Assembly: GCF_004346185.1 (NCBI RefSeq)
Contig: NZ_SMAI01000009.1
Location: 1 to 64,000, forward strand
Length of the DNA stretch: 64,000 nucleotides
Source: Aquabacter spiritensis
GTDB taxonomy: Bacteria > Pseudomonadota > Alphaproteobacteria > Rhizobiales > Xanthobacteraceae
Direction: 5' to 3'
A program made the translations under genes and the position numbers. The stretch's first letter is position 1. Each line of letters begins with the position of its first letter. Shown here piece after piece: positions 34,225 through 43,358 of the stretch. Under the pieces are notes generated by a model. The model was not told the DNA's origin. It did not search any database and saw only the letters and a list, made by a program, of their open reading frames with translations.

Positions 34225-34291
34225 GCGCGGTGCCTCAGCTTAACGGTGCCGCGATCGAACGGTTCCCGAGATCGGGCGCAGCAAAGCGCGG

Positions 34292-35287
34292 TCAGAAATG
34301 GCTGTAGCTGCCGACGCCGAACTGGAGCGGATCGCCCGCCGCATCGAGCACGTCGAGCCCTCGGCCGACGCAGGTCTCGCCGATCACGCAGACCGGGATG
34401 CCGAGGGCGAGCGCCTCTTCGGCGAAGGCCGGCAGAGCCGCCACCGGAAGGACCGCCGCGATCTCGTAATCGTCGCCCCCGGTCAGGGCCGTGCGCAGAA
34501 GATCGGGCTCCGCCGCGACGGCCGCCGCGGCAGCGGCGGAGAGGGGCACGTCGGAACTGGTGATCCATCCGCCGCATCCCGAGGCGACGAGCAGCTTCGC
34601 AACGTCGCCGACGAGCCCGTCCGACACGTCCATCGCGGCGGCGGCATAGCTGCGCAGGAGCGGCGCCAAAGCGAGCCGCGGCTGGGGATGGAGATAGCGA
34701 TCCGACAAATGCCCGCGCTGGGTCTCGATCAGCGAGAGGAAGCCGAAGCGGCCCGGCTCCTGGCGCAGCTTCAGGCCGAGCGCGGCATCGCCGATGGTCC
34801 CTGAGACGATGATCGCCTGACCCGGCCGCGCTCCGGTGCGCGGCACGAACTCCCCCCGCGGCACGGTTCCGAGGGCGGTGACGCTGAGGGTGAGCGGCCC
34901 CGGCGTGCGCACCGTGTCGCCGCCGAGGATCGGGCAACCATAGGCCGCGACATCGGCGCCGAGCCCGTCAAAGAACGCCTCGAGCCAGGCCTCGTCCGCC
35001 TCGCGCGGCAGAGCCAGAGCGAGGAAAGCGCCGAACGGCACGGCTCCCTTTGCGGCGAGGTCGGACAGATTGACCCGCAGCGCCTTCTGCGCGATCGCGC
35101 CGGGCGGATCGTCGGCGAAGAAATGGACCCCCGCCACCAGCGCATCCTTGGTGACGACGAGGTCCGTACCGGCGGGCGGCGCGATCAAAGCGGCGTCGTC
35201 GCGCAGGCCGAGGGCGGCCGGGTGGGCCGCGAGCGGGCGGAGGAAGCGGGCGATGAACCGGTCTTCGCCCGAGTCTCCGTCCTCCAT
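34292..35287 (-). CDS. thiL: Thiamine-monophosphate kinase
   Basis: A 331-residue kinase that phosphorylates thiamine monophosphate to the active diphosphate. The N-terminal Mg/ATP motif is GLRDDAALI near residue 27, then TKDALVAGVHFF, KALRVNLSDLAAKGA and LGGDTVRT; the C-terminal half has AMDVSDGLVGDVAKL and LTGGDDYEI. The start is set by similarity (MEDGDSGEDRFIARFL) and lies 1 nt after the nusB stop. It is last in the glyA-to-thiL series. Confidence 0.95.
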   Translation of the reverse strand: MEDGDSGEDRFIARFLRPLAAHPAALGLRDDAALIAPPAGTDLVVTKDALVAGVHFFADDPPGAIAQKALRVNLSDLAAKGAVPFGAFLALALPREADEAWLEAFFDGLGADVAAYGCPILGGDTVRTPGPLTLSVTALGTVPRGEFVPRTGARPGQAIIVSGTIGDAALGLKLRQEPGRFGFLSLIETQRGHLSDRYLHPQPRLALAPLLRSYAAAAMDVSDGLVGDVAKLLVASGCGGWITSSDVPLSAAAAAAVAAEPDLLRTALTGGDDYEIAAVLPVAALPAFAEEALALGIPVCVIGETCVGRGLDVLDAAGDPLQFGVGSYSHF

Positions 35288-35288
35288 G

Positions 35289-35768
35289 TCAGGCCGCTCC
35301 GGGACGCGCGAATTCCTGCGCCCGCAGGTCGCGCGCCAGGGCGTCGAGCACGGCATTCACCATCCCGGTCTCGTCCCGCTCGAGGAAGGCGCCCGCGACA
35401 TTGACATATTCGGCGATCACCACCCGCGCCGGCACGTCGGGCCGCCCGAGCAGTTCGTAGGCCCCCGCGCGCAGGCTGGCGCGGAGCACGGTCTCGACCC
35501 GCTTCAGCGGCCAGCCGTCCGACAGCGCCAGGTCGACCATCGGATCGATGCGCCGCTGCTCGCGCAGGACGCCTTCCACGATGTCGCGGAACAGCCGCCG
35601 GTCGGCCTCGGGATATTGCGTGCCTTCGACCTCCTGGCCGAGCCAATGGGTCTCGAACTGAGCCAGGATCTCGTTGAGGGGCGTCGCGGCGACATCCATC
35701 TGGTAGAGCGCCTGCACGGCAGCGAGCCGCGCGGCGCTCTTCTTGAGGGGTTTGGGAGCGTCGGTCAC
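35289..35768 (-). CDS. nusB: Transcription antitermination factor NusB
   Basis: A 159-residue all-helical RNA-binding protein that with NusE (S10) binds boxA of rRNA leaders for antitermination. Family blocks seen are [15 protein letters not shown], the Arg-rich N-terminal helix, [20 protein letters not shown] and [12 protein letters not shown] near the end. Its ATG overlaps the ribH stop as ATGA. The ribH-nusB pairing is widespread in proteobacteria. Confidence 0.96.
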   Translation of the reverse strand: MTDAPKPLKKSAARLAAVQALYQMDVAATPLNEILAQFETHWLGQEVEGTQYPEADRRLFRDIVEGVLREQRRIDPMVDLALSDGWPLKRVETVLRASLRAGAYELLGRPDVPARVVIAEYVNVAGAFLERDETGMVNAVLDALARDLRAQEFARPGAA

Positions 35769-36262
35769 GGCATCACCCGCCGTTTGAGCCGCAGCAGCGC
35801 GAGCGCCGCCTCGGCCGCCCCGCCGCCTTTGTCGCCCTCGCCGGTGCGCGCGCGCTCGAAGGCCTGCGCCTCGGTATCGACCGTCAGGATGCCATTGCCG
35901 AGCGGCACGCCGTTCGCGAGCGCGACATCCATGAGGCCGCGCGCGGATTCCCCGGCGACGATCTCGAAATGATAGGTCTCGCCGCGGATCACGCAGCCGA
36001 GTGCCACCACGGCCTCGAACGGCCGGCCTTCGAGTTCGGCTCCCTCGAGCGCGATCTGCGCCGCCACCGGCACTTCCAGCGCGCCGGGGACGGTGACGAT
36101 CTCGATCTCCGCGCCCGCCGCATCGAGCACGGTGCGCGCGCCCGAGAGCAATTCGTCCGCCAGAGCCTCGTAATAGCGGCCCTCGACGATCAGCACGCGG
36201 GCGCCGGTTACCGGCTCCGCTTCTCCGCCCGCGCGGTCGCTGCGCGTGGTCACCATGGCCAT
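35765..36262 (-). CDS. ribH: 6,7-dimethyl-8-ribityllumazine synthase
   Basis: A 165-residue enzyme that condenses 5-amino-6-ribitylaminouracil with 3,4-dihydroxy-2-butanone-4-phosphate, the step before riboflavin. Active-site blocks are [29 protein letters not shown] with the catalytic His, and [20 protein letters not shown] supports the ATG at 36262; MVTTRSD two codons later is an alternative. The C-terminus has the usual [12 protein letters not shown] helix. Confidence 0.96.
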   Translation of the reverse strand: MAMVTTRSDRAGGEAEPVTGARVLIVEGRYYEALADELLSGARTVLDAAGAEIEIVTVPGALEVPVAAQIALEGAELEGRPFEAVVALGCVIRGETYHFEIVAGESARGLMDVALANGVPLGNGILTVDTEAQAFERARTGEGDKGGGAAEAALALLRLKRRVMP

Positions 36263-36287
36263 GTCTCCCGAATTCCCGCGAGGCGTA

Positions 36288-36899
36288 CTAGCCCCGGGGG
36301 AACTCTGCAAGCCGCGCGGCATAGCGCGCCATCAGGTCGACCTCGAGATTGACCCGGTCGCCCGCCCCGACTTCGCCCCAGGTGGTGACCGCGAGGGTGT
36401 GCGGGATCAAGAGGCAGGAGAAGCGCGTGCCGTCGACCTCGTTGACGGTGAGCGAAGTTCCATCCAGGCAAACCGACCCCTTCGCCGCGACGAAGCGCGC
36501 CAGAGCGGGCGGCGCATCGAACACGAACCGGCTGGTTTCGCCGAGATCCTCGCGTGCGACGACCGGGATCGCCCCGTCGACATGACCCGTGACGAGATGA
36601 CCACCCAGCTCGGCGCCGATGCCCAATGCCCGTTCGAGATTGAGGCGCCGCCCCTCGGTCCAGACCGCAGCCGTCGTGACCGCCAGTGTCTCGGGGGCGG
36701 CGTCGACCGAAAACAACGTGCCGAGGGGGCCGCCGCTGCGCACCGCGGTCACGGTGAGGCAGACGCCGGAGCAGGCGATCGAGGCGCCGAGCGCGATGGT
36801 CGCGGCGTCGTAGCTGCTGGCGATGGTCAGGGTCCGCACCTCGTTGTGCGCGGCGATGCCGACGATCCGGCCGATATCCGAGACGATGCCCGTGAACAT
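36288..36899 (-). CDS. ribE: Riboflavin synthase, alpha subunit
   Basis: A 203-residue enzyme that turns two lumazine molecules into riboflavin and the diaminouracil. It is built of two similar six-stranded barrels: residues 1-95 ([33 protein letters not shown]) and 98-195 ([39 protein letters not shown]). It starts 12 nt after ribD. In many alphaproteobacteria ribBA or ribB stands between ribE and ribH; here only 25 nt separate them. Confidence 0.96.
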   Translation of the reverse strand: MFTGIVSDIGRIVGIAAHNEVRTLTIASSYDAATIALGASIACSGVCLTVTAVRSGGPLGTLFSVDAAPETLAVTTAAVWTEGRRLNLERALGIGAELGGHLVTGHVDGAIPVVAREDLGETSRFVFDAPPALARFVAAKGSVCLDGTSLTVNEVDGTRFSCLLIPHTLAVTTWGEVGAGDRVNLEVDLMARYAARLAEFPRG

Positions 36900-36911
36900 T
36901 TTCCTGTCCTC

Positions 36912-38057
36912 TCAGCGGCGCCAGAGGCGCAGCAGGCTGTCCTCGCCATAGCCGGTCTGCTCGACCTGCGCGAATCCCACGGGGGCGGTGAGCCGGGTCA
37001 AGGCGCGCCCGGCCAGCGCATCGACGGCGTCCGCGCCGAGCACCACCGGGCTCGAAAAGACCGCCACCTCGTCCACCAATTCCGCCTCCAGGAGCGCGGC
37101 GGCGAGCTGCGGGCCGCCCTCGACCATCAGGCGGGTGAGGCCGAGCAGGCCGAGGAGTTTCATCGTCGACGCCAGATCGAGCCGTCCGCCGGCGGCGCGC
37201 GGCGCCCGCAGCACCTCGATGCCGAGATCGACCAGAGCCCGCTCGCGGTCCAGCGGCGCGTCCTCCGCTCCGACCACCCAGACCGGCACCTCGGCGGCGG
37301 TGCGCGCCAGGCGCGATGTCGCGGGCAGGCGCAGGTCACCGTCGAGGACGATCCGCACCGGCGAGCGTCCTTCGAGACCGGGAAGGCGAACATTGAGCAT
37401 CGGATCGTCGGCCAAAGCGGTGCCGATCCCCACCAGGATCGCATCGGCCTGGGCACGCATCAGGTGGACCCGCTTGCGCGCCGCTTCCCCGGTGATCGCG
37501 GCCGGAGCGGGACCGGACCGCCCGGCCTTTCCGTCGGCGGATACGGCCATCTTCAGAAGAACGTGCGGCCGTGCGGCGGTGACCCGGCGGATATGGCCGG
37601 CATGGTCGACGCGCGCCTGTTCCGCCCCGACCCCGACCGTGACCCAGATCCCCGCCGCCCGCAGGCGGGCGACGCCCCGCCCCCGCACCCGATGGTCGGG
37701 ATCCTCGATCGCGGCGACGACGCGGCGCACGCCCGCAGCGATGACGGCATCGGCGCATGGCGGCGTGCGGCCGTGATGCGAACAGGGTTCGAGCGTGACG
37801 TAGAGCGTCGCCCCGCGCGCCGCCGCACCGGCCTGCGCGAGCGCCACCGGCTCGGCATGCGGCCGGCCGGCCGGTGCCGTGACTGCCTCGCCGACGATGC
37901 GCGGGCCGGCGGGATCATGCACCACGACGACGGCGCCGACGGACGGATTGGGCCAGGTGCGGCCGAGGCCGCCCTGCCCCACCGCCAGAGCCAGCGCCAT
38001 GAGGCGTTCGTCGTCCTGGGGCGTGGCGACGGCCGGCGACAGGGCGGACACGGTCAC
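36912..38057 (-). CDS. ribD: Bifunctional riboflavin deaminase/reductase
   Basis: A 381-residue enzyme. Residues 15-155 are the zinc-dependent deaminase with PHAEPVAL and [17 protein letters not shown] supplying His and Cys ligands and the catalytic Glu; residues 165-380 are the NADPH-dependent reductase with [26 protein letters not shown] and [12 protein letters not shown]. It makes 5-amino-6-ribitylamino-uracil phosphate from the GTP cyclohydrolase II product. The start is GTG, overlapping the nrdR stop as GTGA. Confidence 0.95.
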   Translation of the reverse strand: MTVSALSPAVATPQDDERLMALALAVGQGGLGRTWPNPSVGAVVVVHDPAGPRIVGEAVTAPAGRPHAEPVALAQAGAAARGATLYVTLEPCSHHGRTPPCADAVIAAGVRRVVAAIEDPDHRVRGRGVARLRAAGIWVTVGVGAEQARVDHAGHIRRVTAARPHVLLKMAVSADGKAGRSGPAPAAITGEAARKRVHLMRAQADAILVGIGTALADDPMLNVRLPGLEGRSPVRIVLDGDLRLPATSRLARTAAEVPVWVVGAEDAPLDRERALVDLGIEVLRAPRAAGGRLDLASTMKLLGLLGLTRLMVEGGPQLAAALLEAELVDEVAVFSSPVVLGADAVDALAGRALTRLTAPVGFAQVEQTGYGEDSLLRLWRR

Positions 38058-38554
38058 TCCGCGCGGCGCGGCCCGTCGCCGCCGGCCGGCTTGGGCTCCG
38101 CCGGACGCCCGGCGGCCAGTTCATCGAGCACGCTTTCGAAATCCTTGGCCTCGCGGAAATTGCGATAGACCGAGGCGAACCGGACATAAGCGACGTCGTC
38201 GATCTTCTTCAATTCCCGCATCACCATCTCGCCGATGAATTCGGTGGGAATGTCGGTGTCGATCTTCTCGAGGTTGCGCACCACACGCGAGGTCAGCGCA
38301 TCCACCGTGTCCGGCTCCGCCACGCGCTTGCGCAGCGCGATGTGCACCGAGCGGGCGAGCTTCTCGCGGTCGAATCGCTCGCGCCGGCCGGAGCGCTTCA
38401 CCACCGTCAGTTCGCGCAATTGCACGCGCTCGAAGGTCGTGAAGCGGCCATTGCAGTTCGGGCACACCCGCCGGCGGCGGATGGCCGTGTCTTCCTCGGT
38501 GGGGCGGCTGTCCCTGACCTGAGTGTCCTCGTGCCCGCAATAAGGACAGCGCAT
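38054..38554 (-). CDS. nrdR: Transcriptional repressor NrdR
   Basis: A 166-residue regulator of ribonucleotide reductase genes. The N-terminal zinc ribbon ([17 protein letters not shown] to [13 protein letters not shown]) binds DNA, and the ATP-cone domain at about residues 49-139 senses ATP/dATP ([19 protein letters not shown]). The tail is charged. It sits between glyA (25 nt) and ribD (4-nt overlap), a common alphaproteobacterial order. Confidence 0.96.
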   Translation of the reverse strand: MRCPYCGHEDTQVRDSRPTEEDTAIRRRRVCPNCNGRFTTFERVQLRELTVVKRSGRRERFDREKLARSVHIALRKRVAEPDTVDALTSRVVRNLEKIDTDIPTEFIGEMVMRELKKIDDVAYVRFASVYRNFREAKDFESVLDELAAGRPAEPKPAGGDGPRRAE

Positions 38555-38579
38555 GCTTGTCGCCCCTCCGGCGCCCCGC

Positions 38580-39893
<1,314 letters not shown>

Positions 39894-40059
39894 GGACGGT
39901 CTCCGAAGGTTCCGGCCGCGGCCCCTCGGGCGGCGCGGCCGCGTGCCGCTTAACACAGGGTGGCAGGCGTGTCCAAAGCAACGGGCTTTCGCCGCGGCAT
40001 GGCTGGGCTGCGGCTTCCGGAGGTCTCGGCGCGCGCGCCCGCCGCGGCGGCCTGCCGGC

Positions 40060-40911
40060 TCACCTCAGATTGAAGTTCACCGGCACGGTGAAGGTGATGA
40101 CGCCACCCGGCACTTCCGGCGGCGGGGCCGGCACCGGCGACGCCCGGCGGATCATCTGCATGACTTCCTCGTCGAGCATCGCCGAGCCCGCCGAGCCGAC
40201 CAAGGTCGCCCCGACGACGCGGCCCGAGCGGTCGATGGAAAAGCGCAGGCGCGCGGTGCCCTCGTGGCGGGCCGAGCGGGCCTCTGCCGGATAGCGCTTG
40301 TGCCGGTTGATATGGGCGATGAGCTGGCTGCGCCAGGTGGCGGGGGCGGTCGAGTTCGAGCTGGTCGCGCCGGCGCTCGGCGCCGCGGTGGCGTTCGACC
40401 GCGGGGCCTCCGACCGCGGCGCGGCGCTGGTGACGGGCGCCGGTGGCTTGCGGCTGGCCTTCGGCTTGGGCTTCGGCTTCTCCACCGGCAGCGGCGGCGG
40501 CGGCTCCTTCACCGTCTCGACCGGACGCGGCGGCGGCAGCAAAGCCTCGGCGAGCGGCGGCGGCGGCGGCAAATCGGGCAGTTCGAGCAGCGGCTCGACG
40601 ATCGGCTCGGGCGGCGGCGTCGCCTCCTCGATGTCCTCGGGCAGATCGGGCAGCGGCTCCGGCGCCTGCATCATCTGCGGGCCGGGGGCGACGTCCTCCA
40701 CCTCGGACGGCGCGGACACCGGCACCGGGGCGAGGTCGATCATCATCGCCGCGGCCGCCGGCGCCGGCTCGGCGGCGGGGCGCATGTGGAGCGCGAAATA
40801 GACCGCGCCGACATGGACCGCGAGGATCACCGCCCCGGCCGCGAGATAGCGCGTGAGGATGCCGCCATCCCCCTTGGGGGACGGCTCGTTCTGCCAAGGA
40901 ACCGCCGTCAC
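40060..40911 (-). CDS. tonB: TonB family energy transducer
   Basis: A 283-residue protein with one N-terminal membrane helix (about residues 20-42), a long periplasmic linker rich in Pro, Glu and Lys (about 75-165, with PKPKPK), and a C-terminal TonB domain from about 190 ([21 protein letters not shown], then [19 protein letters not shown]). It carries proton-motive energy from ExbBD to the outer-membrane receptor. The GTG start overlaps the exbD stop as GTGA. Likely partner: the receptor encoded divergently at 43359. Confidence 0.93.
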   Translation of the reverse strand: MTAVPWQNEPSPKGDGGILTRYLAAGAVILAVHVGAVYFALHMRPAAEPAPAAAAMMIDLAPVPVSAPSEVEDVAPGPQMMQAPEPLPDLPEDIEEATPPPEPIVEPLLELPDLPPPPPLAEALLPPPRPVETVKEPPPPLPVEKPKPKPKASRKPPAPVTSAAPRSEAPRSNATAAPSAGATSSNSTAPATWRSQLIAHINRHKRYPAEARSARHEGTARLRFSIDRSGRVVGATLVGSAGSAMLDEEVMQMIRRASPVPAPPPEVPGGVITFTVPVNFNLR

Positions 40912-41420
40912 CTCGCGGCTCCGGCGGGAGCGGCGGCGGGCGGCGGGGCCGCGGCAGCGCCGCCCGCGGGCGGGGTTCCGTTCGGGGCGGGCGCGGCGCC
41001 GGCCGACGTGCCTTCCAGGCCGACCAGAGCGACCTTCAGATAGCCGGCATTGCGCAGGAGATTCATCACCTCCATCACATCGCCATAGCTCACCGCCTTG
41101 TCGGCCCGCACGAAGATGCGTTGCTGGCGGTCATTGTTCGACGCGGCGTCGAGCACCCGGGCGATGCCGTCGCGCGGCACCGGATCGTTGCCCAGCGCCA
41201 GTTCGAGCTGGGTGTTGACGGTCAGGAAGATGGGCTTGTCCGGTCGCTGCTGCTGCTGCGCGGTGGAGGTCGGAAGGTCCACCTGAATGTCCACCGTGGC
41301 GAGCGGCGCCGCCACCATGAAAATGATGAGCAGAACCAGCATCACGTCGATGAACGGCGTGACGTTGATCTCGTGATTCTCCGCGAGGTCGTCCCCGCCA
41401 TGGTCGAGCTTGGCGGCCAT
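40908..41420 (-). CDS. exbD: Biopolymer transport protein ExbD
   Basis: A 170-residue protein with one membrane helix (about residues 23-42). The essential proton-path Asp is in INVTPFIDVMLVLLIIFM, followed by the periplasmic domain to about residue 140 (VRADKAVSYGDVMEVMNLLRNAG). The last 35 residues are an unusual Ala/Pro/Gly-rich tail. It forms the motor with ExbB that drives TonB. It starts 3 nt after the exbB stop. Confidence 0.95.
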   Translation of the reverse strand: MAAKLDHGGDDLAENHEINVTPFIDVMLVLLIIFMVAAPLATVDIQVDLPTSTAQQQQRPDKPIFLTVNTQLELALGNDPVPRDGIARVLDAASNNDRQQRIFVRADKAVSYGDVMEVMNLLRNAGYLKVALVGLEGTSAGAAPAPNGTPPAGGAAAAPPPAAAPAGAAR

Positions 41421-41423
41421 GCG

Positions 41424-42635
41424 TCACTCCGCCGCCGGGCGCAGGCGCGCCACGATGCCCGCCTGGTTGCGGTCGAGATCGCGCGAGAGATGGCGCATCG
41501 CCTCGGCGGATGCGTCGGCGAGCGAGGCTTTGTAATTGGCGATGGCGCGGGCGAACACGTTGTAGATGATCACCGCCGGGATCGCGGCGACAAGGCCGAT
41601 GGCGGTGGCGAGCAAGGCCTCCGCGATGCCGGGCGCGACCACGGCGAGATTGGTCGTCTGGGCCTTCGAGATCCCGATGAAGCTGTTCATGATGCCCCAG
41701 ACGGTGCCGAACAGGCCGACAAAGGGTGCCGTCGCGCCGATCGTCGCGAGCAGGCCGGTGCCGATCACCATGCGCCGCGCGGCCGCCGCCTCGATGCGAT
41801 TCAAAGACACCGCCACGCGCTCCTTGATGCCCTCGGCCGGCAGGGACCGCGAGGCCTCGACTTCGGCCAGAGTGGCGCGCACCAGCGCGGCGGCAGCGCC
41901 ACCCCGCTTCTGCAATTCATTGGCGATCGCCACGAGGCCGCTGCCCTGCCGCAGCAGCTTGAGCGTGCGGCGCACCGCCCGGTTGGCAGCCCAAAGTTCG
42001 AGCGTCTTCACCAGCCAGACCGTCCAGGTCACCACCGAGGCGAAGGCGAGGCCGATCATGACCGCCTTCACCACCAGATCGGCGGCCATGAACATGCCCC
42101 AGGGGGACAGATTGTGCGGCAGCGTCGCATTGGCGGCCGGCGGCAGCGCATCCGGCAACGGCGCGTCGGTGGGAAGGCCCGAGCCGTCGGGCGCGGCGAC
42201 CGGTGTTCCGCCATCGGGACCGGCGACCGGCGGCGCGGCGGCGGGGGTCCCGGGCGCAACGGTCCCGGGCGCGGGGCCTGGTGCCGCAGGTTGCGCGCTC
42301 GGCGAAGGCTGTGTGGCGACCGGGGCGGCTGCCGGCACAGAACGCGGCGCATTCGGGGCGACGGCGGCGCCGTTCGGCGACGGCGCGGCCAGTGGCGCAG
42401 CGGTGGGCGGCGATGCGGCGGGAGCGGATACAGCGGGAGGCGCGGCCGGTCGAGTCGCCGGAGCGGCGGCACTCGGCGCCGCCGGCGTGCCGGCCGGCTG
42501 CTGAGCGAAGGCCATGCCCGCCGCGACCCCGAGGACCAGACACAGCACGATTGGATAAAGCGCGACCCGACCGGCCCGGCCGGGCGGCGCCACACTGCGC
42601 ATCGAGAGCATGGGCATGGATTCGCGTATCGTCAT
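41424..42635 (-). CDS. exbB: MotA/TolQ/ExbB proton channel with long Ala/Pro N-terminal region
   Basis: A 403-residue ExbB, far longer than the usual 220-250. A signal peptide is visible (about residues 1-44, ending GMAFA), then roughly 125 residues almost wholly of Ala, Pro, Gly, Ser and Val (45-170), then the standard three-helix channel from about 178, with FVGLFGTVWGIMNSFIGIS and PGIAEALLATAIGLVAAIPAVI. The extension should lie in the periplasm. A similar but shorter extension is known in some alphaproteobacterial ExbB. The start is uncertain between 42635 and an ATG a few codons later; neither has a clear ribosome site. Confidence 0.9.
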   Translation of the reverse strand: MTIRESMPMLSMRSVAPPGRAGRVALYPIVLCLVLGVAAGMAFAQQPAGTPAAPSAAAPATRPAAPPAVSAPAASPPTAAPLAAPSPNGAAVAPNAPRSVPAAAPVATQPSPSAQPAAPGPAPGTVAPGTPAAAPPVAGPDGGTPVAAPDGSGLPTDAPLPDALPPAANATLPHNLSPWGMFMAADLVVKAVMIGLAFASVVTWTVWLVKTLELWAANRAVRRTLKLLRQGSGLVAIANELQKRGGAAAALVRATLAEVEASRSLPAEGIKERVAVSLNRIEAAAARRMVIGTGLLATIGATAPFVGLFGTVWGIMNSFIGISKAQTTNLAVVAPGIAEALLATAIGLVAAIPAVIIYNVFARAIANYKASLADASAEAMRHLSRDLDRNQAGIVARLRPAAE

Positions 42636-42869
42636 CGCGCAGTCACCGGCGTCAGAAATATGGAGGCTGGCTTGGCTGGCGATCCGCGGCGCGGAATGGC
42701 TTGCTGGTCCTTTTATAGCGCCGGACGGCCCGGATGTGTAAGTGTTTTTGCACTGCACGGGCCAACGCGCGCCCGTGACGCAGCGACGGCGCGGCTTTGG
42801 ACGGCCATTCTGATCGACCAGATGCGCCGCTCCATACAGCGCTGCCGCGCTGGATCGAGGCTGGGACGG

Positions 42870-43298
42870 ATGAGAGCTGGGACACCAAGGCCGGGACGAA
42901 GGGCCCCGGGTGCGGCGCGCGGTGCGCATGCGCCCCTGACCCGTCTATCCGGCTGGCTGTTCTCCTACCTCCTTGTGGTCAACCTGATCCTCGGCGGCTT
43001 GTCCGCCGGGGCGATGGCAGGGGCTGCCGCCACCGGGATCGCGGACGCCGCGGGACTCTGCAGCCTTCATCTCGATGACGGCCCCGACCAGGGCGGCGAG
43101 GCGCCGGCGGGACATCCACCCCATTGCCTGCTCTGCCCGCTGGGTGGCGCCACTCCGCTTCTCCCGGAGCCGGTGCACGCCGATGCGCCCCGCGCCGCCT
43201 GCGTCCCCGCCGCACCGCAGCCCTGCCTCCAGATCGATCCGCCCGCCCCGCCGCGCCACGAGAGCGCCCGGCCCCGCGCCCCGCCTGTTCCCGCCTGA
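42870..43298 (+). CDS. DUF2946-like small membrane-anchored protein with CxxC motif
   Basis: A 142-residue protein. A hydrophobic segment at about residues 30-55 (WLFSYLLVVNLILGGLSAG) is followed by a presumed periplasmic part with CSLHLDD, then GHPPHCLLCPLGG, and a Pro/Ala-rich tail. A single N-terminal anchor and a downstream HC-x-x-C motif fit DUF2946, a family often coded next to TonB-dependent receptors. The His/Cys cluster could bind a metal. The ATG at 42870 follows GGGACGG; an upstream in-frame ATG exists. It is 60 nt before the receptor gene and divergent from exbB. Confidence 0.65.
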   Translation: MRAGTPRPGRRAPGAARGAHAPLTRLSGWLFSYLLVVNLILGGLSAGAMAGAAATGIADAAGLCSLHLDDGPDQGGEAPAGHPPHCLLCPLGGATPLLPEPVHADAPRAACVPAAPQPCLQIDPPAPPRHESARPRAPPVPA

Positions 43299-43358
43299 CC
43301 GCCATCGCCGCTGCTCCCGCAGCATTTCAGGTCAGCTTCGTCCCCGAGGGACGAACGA

